DNA from: WTAW01 sp050124775
Lineage (GTDB): Bacteria > Acidobacteriota > Aminicenantia > Aminicenantales > Aminicenantaceae
Assembly (NCBI GenBank): GCA_050124775.1
Contig: JASFEP010000014.1
Coordinates: 1 to 25,005, forward strand
Reading direction: 5' to 3'
Length of the DNA stretch: 25,005 nucleotides
The notes under the pieces were generated by a model. It saw only the letters and a list, made by a program, of their open reading frames with translations, was not told the origin of the DNA and searched no databases. Both the position numbers and the translations under genes were made by a program. Every line of letters begins with the position of its first letter. The stretch's first letter is position 1. Shown piece by piece: positions 15,737 through 22,280 of the stretch.

Positions 15737-15907
15737 CGTTCTCTGGCCTGACTCCGAAGCATCAATAAATCCCCTGTTTCTAAAACATATACGCTTAATG
15801 ACCGAAGACGTCAAGGCAAAGGCCTAAATGCTCTTTACTGACCCGAGATAACTCTTTATAATCCTGGATAAGCATTTTGCACAGAATCGCGTGGAGGAGA
15901 GATAGAG

Positions 15908-16561
15908 ATGTCCAAGAACGTAAAGATGATCGTCTTCGTTTTTATTCTCTCGTTTATATGGTGTTCGCCCACTCAGCGGGAAGACAACATTCGATGGGTG
16001 ACATTTGAAGACATAACGCTCAGCGTACTGAATAAGCCAGCGATGAATGTCGGTTTCGACGTGGACGACACAGTACTTTTTTCAAGCCCAGCTTATTACT
16101 ACGGACAGCAAAAATATTCGCCGGGAAGCAAAGACTATCTCTCTAATCCTGATTTTCATGAAGAGTTGAATAACGGCCTCGACAGATTCAGTATTCCCAA
16201 GGAGATAGCAAGAAAACTCATAACTTTCCATAAAGAACGAGGCGACAATATATTCTTTATCACAGGAAGAGATCCCACAGAAACAGAAACATTGAGCGCC
16301 CTTCTGGCCAAAACCTTCCAACTGCAAGAGGTCAATCCCGTGATATTTTGCGGCGCAAATCCTGGAGAAAATCCGAAGATCGCTGCCCTGGAGGAGAACA
16401 ATATTCAAATCTATTATGGGGACTCCGACGGCGATATTTCTGCCGCTCAAGCTATCCGCATCCGTGCCATCAGGATCATCCGCGCGGATAACTCGACACA
16501 CAAACCCTTGCCAGAGCTCGGGAAACTCGGTGAAGAGGTCCTTGTGGACTCTCACTATTGA
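15908..16561 (+). CDS. aphA: Class B acid phosphatase (AphA-like, HAD superfamily)
   Basis: Exported HAD-type phosphatase of 217 residues that would remove phosphate from nucleotides and other monoesters in the periplasm. Motif 1 is NVGFDVDDTVLFSSP (nucleophile Asp51, acid/base Asp53), nearly identical to AphA. Motif 2 is FFITGR (117-121), the motif 3 Lys is in NPKIAAL (~157), and motif 4 is GDSDGDI (171-177). The N-terminal segment VKMIVFVFILSFIWC is hydrophobic and may be a signal peptide or a lipoprotein signal with Cys19, though Trp before the Cys is atypical. GGAGGAGAG before the ATG fits translation. Its TGA stop (16559-16561) lies inside a 12-bp direct repeat flanking the element at 16571. 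It converges with a 5'-nucleotidase-like gene, suggesting shared nucleotide salvage. Confidence 0.9.
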   Translation: MSKNVKMIVFVFILSFIWCSPTQREDNIRWVTFEDITLSVLNKPAMNVGFDVDDTVLFSSPAYYYGQQKYSPGSKDYLSNPDFHEELNNGLDRFSIPKEIARKLITFHKERGDNIFFITGRDPTETETLSALLAKTFQLQEVNPVIFCGANPGENPKIAALEENNIQIYYGDSDGDISAAQAIRIRAIRIIRADNSTHKPLPELGKLGEEVLVDSHY

Positions 16562-16768
16562 ATAATCCAGGAGAGATGGATGATTCACGAGCCGAGGTCG
16601 CTGCCAAGGCGAGGCAGTGGCCCCCGAAGCTGTAGTGAACTACCGCGAGGGGGCTACAATGAAGCCTTTGTGGTGAGATCGGCTCGCCCGAGGGGAAAAG
16701 ATACTGCCAATAAGATATTGAGAGCTTTTAGAATATGAGTTTGGCAGTAGCTTTTATGAATAATCCAG
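16559..16768. mobile_element. 186-bp structured element flanked by 12-bp direct repeats
   Basis: TGAATAATCCAG occurs at 16559-16570 and again at 16757-16768, enclosing 186 bases. The first copy contains the aphA stop codon. The enclosed DNA is densely paired: CGAGCCGA (16588-16595) with TCGGCTCG (16679-16686) closes a domain holding CTGCC/GGCAG (16601/16613), GCCCCC/GGGGGC (16620/16649) and an inner GTAG-TGAA-CTAC hairpin (16632-16643). A second hairpin pairs AAAAG-A-TACTGCCAA (16696-16710) with TTGGCAGTA-G-CTTTT (16741-16755), 14 pairs with one mismatch, and ends exactly before ATGA (16756). No protein-coding frame of note lies inside. The size, structure and ATGA junction suggest a HEARO-like RNA without its IscB gene; the direct repeat suggests a target duplication instead. 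Family identity is unproven. Confidence 0.55.
16588..16755 (+). ncRNA. Candidate structured noncoding RNA (HEARO/omega-RNA-like?)
   Basis: The plus-strand transcript of this stretch would fold into a closed multi-hairpin domain (16588-16686) followed by a long hairpin with a CTTTTA end (16696-16755). TGTAG (16631-16635) can also pair with CTACA (16654-16658), so a pseudoknot or switch is possible. Transcription could continue from aphA. The plus orientation is assumed because the GNRA-like TGAA loop and the T tract read that way; strand is not proven. Confidence 0.4.
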
Positions 16769-16774
16769 CAAGGA

Positions 16775-18325
16775 TTATTGAATGATTTGTATCCGATCCT
16801 CGATCTCGCAAACAAGAACCTCATTCTGCTCGAGCCATTCCACAAGCACTTGATTCAAAGGATAACCCGTGTCCCTTGATTCCTGAACTGGGAATCCGAA
16901 ATATTTGTCCTTGGCTTGTCCCACAACATAATCATTGCTTGCGACCGAATAGAGCTTTTCAGGAAGGAGGAGATCGCCTTCTTCGACCACGACATCACCG
17001 TTCACTTCCAAATAGTCGACACGTTCACCCTCGGGTTTAGCCTCTTTTCGATAGTACCGATACATTATCCCTGAGACCTGGAGCCTGTCCCAACCTCTCT
17101 CTATGTCATACTCAAGGACCTCTTTGATCTGCTTCCCCGTCAGTTGGAAACGGATGAGAACATTATTGAACGGCGATAACTCGTAAATATCCGCGATCGT
17201 TATGGATCCCTCTCCGATATCTGAACGAATACCGCCGCTGTTTTGGAAAGCGATCTGAACACCGGTTTTCCATCGCATGGCGTCTGTGATCCAGTTCCCG
17301 AGGACGCTCTCCACAGGATGGGGTTCACGGGTTTTATCTCTCTCGCAGACCCCGATTTCACGGTTGTATTCCTCTTTGATCGAACTCTGGATCCGCTCGA
17401 TCAATGCACTTATTTCCGGCGATGGAGCCAAATCGACATCTGCCCAGAGCCACACAAGCGACTCCTGATAATCGATGACTTTGTCATCTTGGACTGTTAT
17501 GACCAGCGATCCCAACGTGCGGAGGTTTCCTCGAGATGATTTGATTAGAACCCCATTGATATCTTCGAACTTAAAACGATTATCCGCGAGCAAAACCACA
17601 TCCACCCCCCGCACCTGCTCTGCAATCTGTTTTCCCGCACTGTACTTGGCTTGTGCGAGAACGATGATGAGATCCGTCTTTTTATCCAATTCGGGAATAT
17701 AGGAGTTGAGCGTAGACACAATGGGCAAAACTTCGAGACCGGCAGTGCGTGTTTTATCCACTTCTATCAAGAAGGTCTCTTCCATAACACCGATCACACC
17801 GATTTTCAGGCCTGCTTTTTCCAGGATCACATACGGCTGTTCGGCAAAAAGTTGGCCGTTTTCTTCGTACACGATGTTCGTCAAAACAGTGGGAAAATTG
17901 GCCAATTTTTCCAAACCCTTTGCATTTTCCTGTCCCTTATCGAAAGCATGATTGCCATAACACCAAACGTCATAATCCAGAAGGTTCATAAACTCTATCA
18001 TGACGCCGCCTATCACTCCCTTGTATGTCATTTGGGTCGCGAGAGTCCCGGTCATGATATCGCCCGAGTCCACCAACAAAACTTCATGGGGTGATTGCCT
18101 GATCTCATTCAGATAGTGGGAGGCAGCTTCCATCCCCCCGATGAGTCTTCTCGACTCGCCGTCCATGATGGTGTAAGGCATAAAAGTCCCATGTGTATCA
18201 TTGGAGTGAACCAGATGAATCGTCACTGGTTCTTGAATTTTGTTTTGGCAGGAGAAACAAATGACTAACACAACGAGAAAAATCGAAAGAAGAAAAAATG
18301 GGCGGGTTTTTTTTATCGATCCCAT
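16775..18325 (-). CDS. 5'-nucleotidase (UshA-like) lipoprotein with incomplete metal site
   Basis: Exported two-domain protein of 516 residues, probably a lipoprotein (LLSIFLVVLVICFSC, Cys26). The N-terminal metallophosphoesterase domain keeps HSNDTHG (Asp43, His45), LVDSGD (Asp89) and YGNHAFDKG (Asn125, His126). Where relatives have a ligand His in a VLSHLG-type block, this one reads VLAQAKY (Gln225), and the expected GGHTH block reads LLADNRF (247-250 region), so three of the usual ligands are gone. The C-terminal nucleotide-binding domain looks intact: QNSGGIR (361-367) and ELSPFNNVL (382-390). Family members hydrolyse nucleotides or UDP-sugars in the periplasm; this one may have altered metal use or be a binding protein. 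AAGG lies close before the ATG. Converges with aphA. Confidence 0.85.
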   Translation of the reverse strand: MGSIKKTRPFFLLSIFLVVLVICFSCQNKIQEPVTIHLVHSNDTHGTFMPYTIMDGESRRLIGGMEAASHYLNEIRQSPHEVLLVDSGDIMTGTLATQMTYKGVIGGVMIEFMNLLDYDVWCYGNHAFDKGQENAKGLEKLANFPTVLTNIVYEENGQLFAEQPYVILEKAGLKIGVIGVMEETFLIEVDKTRTAGLEVLPIVSTLNSYIPELDKKTDLIIVLAQAKYSAGKQIAEQVRGVDVVLLADNRFKFEDINGVLIKSSRGNLRTLGSLVITVQDDKVIDYQESLVWLWADVDLAPSPEISALIERIQSSIKEEYNREIGVCERDKTREPHPVESVLGNWITDAMRWKTGVQIAFQNSGGIRSDIGEGSITIADIYELSPFNNVLIRFQLTGKQIKEVLEYDIERGWDRLQVSGIMYRYYRKEAKPEGERVDYLEVNGDVVVEEGDLLLPEKLYSVASNDYVVGQAKDKYFGFPVQESRDTGYPLNQVLVEWLEQNEVLVCEIEDRIQIIQ

Positions 18326-18442
18326 TGCCTTACATCGCTCCTTGAATTCACATTAATTAAACCATTCCCAAAAAAAGCAAATCTCTTACTCAGAGAATGC
18401 TTATATCAAAGGAATTCATACTTGTCAAAAGCAAAAAATGAA

Positions 18443-18493
18443 GGGGGGCGGTTCTATTTTCCCGGGATCGACAAAAAAATAGAACTGTCCCCC
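18443..18493. repeat. REP-like hairpin, copy 3
   Basis: GGGGGGCGGTTCTATTTT (18443-18460) pairs with AAAATAGAACTGTCCCCC (ending 18493), with G-T pairs and a 12-base loop. The right arm is one base different from that of the copy at 6484. It occupies the gap between the serine hydrolase stop and the 5'-nucleotidase start, both on the minus strand. Confidence 0.65.
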
Positions 18494-18503
18494 ATGTACT
18501 TTT

Positions 18504-19745
18504 TTATTCGATTATGGAGCTGGCGACGACGTTGGCGACGCGGCTTCGGAGAGAGGCCACTGAGCCTTCATCGTTAGGATGGACGCGGTTTGTCAGGAAT
18601 ATCACAAAGGTTTCTGTCTCTGGATCGATCCAGATAGAAGTGCCGGTGTAGCCGGTATGCCCGAAGGATCGGGGTCCGAACAAATCCCCGCCATTGGTCG
18701 AATAGCTGGAATCGAGATCCCACCCCAAGCCGCGTCCGGCAAAACTCGCTTCCGGATACACAGACGTCATCCTCTCTACGGCGAGTGGGCTCAATATTCT
18801 TTTTCCCTTGAACTCACCCTTGTTCAGCATCATCTGTGCAAAAATTGCCAGGTCTCCTGCTGTCGAGAAAAGTCCCGCGTTGCCAGAAATTCCTCCTTGT
18901 AACCGCGCCAAAGGATCATGGACGACTCCAATCAGAGGCTGACCATTCACAATTTCTGTGGGAACACACAAATGACAGAACTCTGAGTGGGGCGTAAAAA
19001 AGGTGTGTCTCATTTTTAAGGGCATAAAAATCTTCTCAGAGGCAAACTCAGCGACTGTCTGTCCCGTGATTTTTTCGATGATGTAGGCAAGGCTGATAAA
19101 TCCGAGACAACTGTAATGGAAGGCCCGGCCTGGAGGGTCGGTCTTATCCAGTTGGGCGATGTGCTCGATGAGCGTTTCCTTAGTTACCGATTCTCCGAAT
19201 CTCACCTCAAGCTCCTCCTCATCGGCATAGGGAGGTAATCCCGAGGTATGGGTCAGCAAATGCCAGAGACAGGCGTCTTTCGGTTCATCCTCCCCTTCAG
19301 GGGCTTGGCCGTCATCGCGGACATATGGCTTGAATTCTGGGATAAAATCTTTGACTTTATCCCATAATCGGAGCTTGCCCTCCTCGATGAGTATCATAAT
19401 GCAGGTGGCTGTCGCGACGGGTTTGGTAATGGAGGCCAGATCAAAGATCATGGATGTGTTCATTGGCCGCGATTCGGGGATCCACTGGCTTTCTCCAAAG
19501 GACTGGTGGAGGACGATCTTGCCTTTCCTCCCTACTAAAAGAACAGCGCCCGGGAAGTCTTTGCGATCGATGGCCTCCTGGATGATGGCTTTCACTCTGT
19601 AGAGCCTCTCAGAGGACATGCCGACTTTCTCGGGTTTTGCTTTCGGAAGCGGATGTGCCAGGACCAAAGAGAAGATTGTAAGAAGAATCAAAACACAGGA
19701 ACCAATTTTCAAAAAATATTTATCCAATTTTTTTAAGTGTCCCAT
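18504..19745 (-). CDS. Beta-lactamase-family serine hydrolase (class C/EstB type)
   Basis: Exported or membrane-anchored serine hydrolase of 413 residues. A signal segment, IGSCVLILLTIFSLVLAHP, precedes the domain. Catalytic blocks are LASITKPVA (Ser105-x-x-Lys108), the Tyr block YSCLGF (Tyr211, with Cys213 where class C beta-lactamases have Asn), and FGHTGYTGT (His363-Thr-Gly, replacing KTG). The HTG form and IWIDPETETFVIFLTNRVHP ending are typical of the esterase/D-aminopeptidase-like branch and not of true AmpC, so ester, amide or peptidoglycan-derived substrates are more likely than antibiotic resistance. GAGGTG five bases before the ATG supports the start. It follows the HMG-CoA-reductase-like gene by 60 bases and may share its transcript. 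Confidence 0.9.
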   Translation of the reverse strand: MGHLKKLDKYFLKIGSCVLILLTIFSLVLAHPLPKAKPEKVGMSSERLYRVKAIIQEAIDRKDFPGAVLLVGRKGKIVLHQSFGESQWIPESRPMNTSMIFDLASITKPVATATCIMILIEEGKLRLWDKVKDFIPEFKPYVRDDGQAPEGEDEPKDACLWHLLTHTSGLPPYADEEELEVRFGESVTKETLIEHIAQLDKTDPPGRAFHYSCLGFISLAYIIEKITGQTVAEFASEKIFMPLKMRHTFFTPHSEFCHLCVPTEIVNGQPLIGVVHDPLARLQGGISGNAGLFSTAGDLAIFAQMMLNKGEFKGKRILSPLAVERMTSVYPEASFAGRGLGWDLDSSYSTNGGDLFGPRSFGHTGYTGTSIWIDPETETFVIFLTNRVHPNDEGSVASLRSRVANVVASSIIE

Positions 19746-19805
19746 TAAAGCACCTCATTTTCCGACTTTTGAAATCTGCTTTAACATCCCTTTTACCCAG
19801 CCTGG

Positions 19806-21173
19806 TTATTCTGATCTGGAACTGTAAAGCCGTTCTCTAGAAATCTCCAGAGCAAGATTAAACTCACCGGCTAAGACCTGTGCCGCAAGAGAGGCAACGA
19901 ACTCCCTTGCTGTTTGAATCCCCATGATCCGCATAGCCTCCCGGGCACTGGGGGATATGATTCCTTCCCTGGTTGAAAATACACCTACTTCCACATTGGG
20001 CAATTCCACTCTATAGAGCAGTTCGCCATTTTCGACACCGGTAAAGATGTTTTGAAAGGACGAGACCAGGGGGCTCTGGGGATTGACCTGAGTGGCCTTG
20101 TAGACGGCAGGTATGATCTCTCCTCCCATTCCCGAGTAGAAGGCACAGCCCAATTTTTGAGCACCGAGCGCATCCATATTCACGAAAGTGAGGAACTTCT
20201 GCGGATCGAGCTTGAAGAACGCTTCGAATTCTTCGGTGGGCATTCTAACCTCCGCCGAGACATGGCGCCCCCTTTTATTTCTGGCGCTCGGTTTCAAATC
20301 TCCATCATGTCCCTGGGCAATCACGCTCAATCTGTAACCGATTCCCGATTTGTTCAAAAGATCTTCGATCTCTCTTTTGACGAGACCGACAGCACGGCTG
20401 ATATCTCCATGGCCTCGAAAATTTGTGAATGCCGCCACATAATCCACATACAGGATAAAACCCTCCGGAACATCGACCGGATCGAAATCGACAGAACTCA
20501 CGATTCCTCCGAACTCCGTCATTGAATCCTTCATTTGCTCCTTCAAGCGAGACAGGTGTTCTCCGATGATATGTATAGCCTTCTGTCGGGCACTTTCCGA
20601 CTCAAAGATGAGCCCATGACAGCGGACAGCTTTAGCCAATGTGTCTACCTTGACTGAGGCCCCCCCGAACTTGTCGATGTAATAACACCCGCGTGTGACT
20701 CCGATAGGCCCGAGGCCGGTCCCATAAACCAGGAGATTCGTGAATGTCTTCTCAATATCGCCCTTCACACGGATGCGTCCTGCGAAGGAATAATAACTTT
20801 CACATCCACCCACATAGCTGGCAACTAAAGGCACAAATTGGCCCATGCTCTCCATCTGAGTTCGACAGATTGGACATCGGGTTTGATCATCTCGAGCATC
20901 GAGCTCAAAAGTCAGATCATCGTTGCGGCAAAAATATCGAACTTTATATGGCTTCTCAGAGACCTGGATCTGGGAAAAACTTACTCCGGTTTTCTCTCCG
21001 ATGAATTTCCTTCGGATCTCTGCCGCCAGGGCAAAGTTATTTGGAGGATCGATGGCATAGCCGGAGACAAGTTCATTCTCCAATTTCCAGGGGGGGAGCC
21101 TCTCAGATAAAAGGAGTTCGACACAATCGGCCTCGGCCTTTTTCGCCTTTTTTATATCTGTCACGTCAATCAC
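19806..21173 (-). CDS. Divergent HMG-CoA reductase-like protein with CPxC insertion
   Basis: Protein of 455 residues starting at GTG 21173 (GTG 21164 is also possible). Several blocks follow the class I HMG-CoA reductase order: LENELVSGYAIDPP (31-44; compare ENVIGYMPIPVG), GVTRGCYYI (158-166), GHGDISRAVG (254-263; compare GDAMGMN), DLKPSARNKRGRHVSAEVRMP (292-312; compare DKKPAAINW and GKSV), ELLYRVELPNVEVGVFS (384-400) and AREFVASLAAQVLAGEFNLAL (422-442). The active site has changed: the Glu in ENVIG is kept, the substrate Lys becomes Leu293, the GQD Asp becomes Glu352, and the C-terminal His becomes Arg453. A segment at 80-106 with FCRND and RCPICR (Cys82, Cys100, Cys103) looks like a partial zinc knuckle absent from the family. 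It may catalyse another reaction. Cytosolic; own promoter upstream. Confidence 0.65.
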   Translation of the reverse strand: MIDVTDIKKAKKAEADCVELLLSERLPPWKLENELVSGYAIDPPNNFALAAEIRRKFIGEKTGVSFSQIQVSEKPYKVRYFCRNDDLTFELDARDDQTRCPICRTQMESMGQFVPLVASYVGGCESYYSFAGRIRVKGDIEKTFTNLLVYGTGLGPIGVTRGCYYIDKFGGASVKVDTLAKAVRCHGLIFESESARQKAIHIIGEHLSRLKEQMKDSMTEFGGIVSSVDFDPVDVPEGFILYVDYVAAFTNFRGHGDISRAVGLVKREIEDLLNKSGIGYRLSVIAQGHDGDLKPSARNKRGRHVSAEVRMPTEEFEAFFKLDPQKFLTFVNMDALGAQKLGCAFYSGMGGEIIPAVYKATQVNPQSPLVSSFQNIFTGVENGELLYRVELPNVEVGVFSTREGIISPSAREAMRIMGIQTAREFVASLAAQVLAGEFNLALEISRERLYSSRSE

Positions 21174-21265
21174 TCTCTGAGATGGATAATCCCGCTCTTA
21201 GGGAAAGGGGGTCACTTTCAAAAGCAAAGACAGAGTGCCATTCTGCAAAAAAGTTCATGCGGAAA

Positions 21266-21311
21266 TATATATCAGAGGGACTATGGGATGTCAAAAAGCA
21301 AGCTTTTGACA
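21266..21311 (-). promoter_or_regulatory. Promoter inside a palindrome, upstream of the HMGR-like gene
   Basis: On the minus strand, consensus TTGACA (21294-21289) and TATATA (21271-21266) are separated by exactly 17 bases; transcription would start near 21260, about 87 bases before the GTG. The -35 box is one half of an inverted repeat, TGTCAAAA-A-GC (21289-21299) with GCTTTTGACA (21302-21311). A repressor bound there would cover the -35 box. The mirror half gives another TTGACA facing right, with no gene to serve. Confidence 0.5.
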
Positions 21312-21350
21312 GCTAAATACAAAATTCGTTTATCAGATTGACAGGGTCGA

Positions 21351-21743
21351 TCACTCCTTCTTTTCCATGGTGAGCGCGCCCGTATCTCCTTCTGCCGTCT
21401 CCCATTGTCCCGTCATGGTGTTCCCTTCGACCTTCAAAGTGATGTAAACGGTCATCGATGAATACCCATCATAAATAGAAATATTGAAAGTCAGGACATT
21501 ATCCTTATACTCCAGGTCATCGCATTCTGTATCAATGAGCATCCCGAATGAATCGGATAGGATACCTGTGTAAGTATCTCCCGCTTTTTCGAGCACCATT
21601 GTCAGTTCGTCCGTTCCCTGGTCCGGGATCTCTGTCTCTCCTACCCAGGTACCGCTGATATCGTCGGCCGAACAGAAAACAAAACCGGACGACAGGGCCA
21701 ATAGAAAAGCAGCCGTTGCTAAAACTGATGTGAGTTTCTTCAT
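21351..21743 (-). CDS. Small secreted beta-rich protein (lipocalin-like)
   Basis: Exported protein of 130 residues, no firm family. Signal peptide MKKLTSVLATAAFLLALSSG with cleavage before or near FCSADD. The mature ~105 residues are short beta strands with turns: ISGTWVGETEIPDQG, LTMVLEKAGDTYTGILSD, NVLTFNISIYDGYSSMTVYITLKVEGNTMTGQWE, TGALTMEKKE. The ISGTW start and the paired TYTGI/TMTGQW strands are typical of small secreted proteins with a lipocalin-like barrel that bind hydrophobic ligands. The Cys near the cleavage site does not sit in a good lipobox. A strong AAAGGAGGGAGG lies just before the ATG. It stands between the DUF2784 gene and the HMGR-like gene on the same strand. No ligand or role can be named. 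Confidence 0.75.
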   Translation of the reverse strand: MKKLTSVLATAAFLLALSSGFVFCSADDISGTWVGETEIPDQGTDELTMVLEKAGDTYTGILSDSFGMLIDTECDDLEYKDNVLTFNISIYDGYSSMTVYITLKVEGNTMTGQWETAEGDTGALTMEKKE

Positions 21744-21873
21744 GGAACCTCCCTCCTTTTAAAGAATGTATGGCTTTAGCATATATAGAGAACTATTTCA
21801 AATGATTATACGCACGTGTCCGTAAAAAGTTCCTTTAGCTCCTCATCCGCCTGTCCATGAACGGCAAAAAAAT

Positions 21874-22257
21874 TCATCCGTCACCTTCTCTACGATCCTT
21901 CCAGTCATGATAGTTCATCACCCCAGAGGCGAACAGGGCCAGAAGGATAAACAACACAGCAAAAACATCCACCAATGTTTTATCCACACGATATCCCGTG
22001 AGCGAACGCAAAAGAAAAGTCAGATAGGAAGGCGGCATATCGTAGAAACCCAGGTGCATCCTCACCTGCCAATGCCAGTCCGTCGATGGGCAATAGCCGA
22101 AGCCCTTCCAGATACCGAGAATAAACCAAGAGAAAAGTGTCAACATCACGACCCCCAGGTGGATGGTTCTGGCTTTTCTCCAGAGCCAACCCGAAAGGAT
22201 GAACAGGATCAGTGAGGTGTGAAAGACAAAGAAAAAAACATTCAAGAATGCATACAT
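21874..22257 (-). CDS. DUF2784-family integral membrane protein
   Basis: Inner-membrane protein of 127 residues and unknown function. Family marks are VFHTSLILFILSGWLWRK near the start, the hydrophobic LGVVMLTLFSWFILGIWKG, and the conserved GYCPSTDWHWQVR (Cys, Asp, Trp, His, Trp), then PPSYLTFLLRS and a last membrane segment, VDVFAVLFILLALFASGVM. Four membrane spans are likely. The frame stays open upstream to 22458, but that extension is arginine-rich shadow of the DUF2207 gene; the family begins at MYAFLNVFF, ATG 22257. No ribosome site is visible and the DUF2207 stop is 23 bases upstream, so translational coupling is possible. Confidence 0.82.
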   Translation of the reverse strand: MYAFLNVFFFVFHTSLILFILSGWLWRKARTIHLGVVMLTLFSWFILGIWKGFGYCPSTDWHWQVRMHLGFYDMPPSYLTFLLRSLTGYRVDKTLVDVFAVLFILLALFASGVMNYHDWKDRREGDG

Positions 22258-22280
22258 ATGTGTCAGATTACAGCACCGTT

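Noticed and set aside
16577..16636. 19-codon frame beginning ATG GAT GAT after AGGAGAG inside the structured element
   Set aside because: The ribosome-site spacing is too short, the frame covers bases used in stems, and a peptide this small cannot be supported from one sequence.
18504..19745. Antibiotic-resistance beta-lactamase (AmpC)
   Set aside because: The HTG motif in place of KTG and YSC in place of YxN place it with esterase or peptidase-like relatives.
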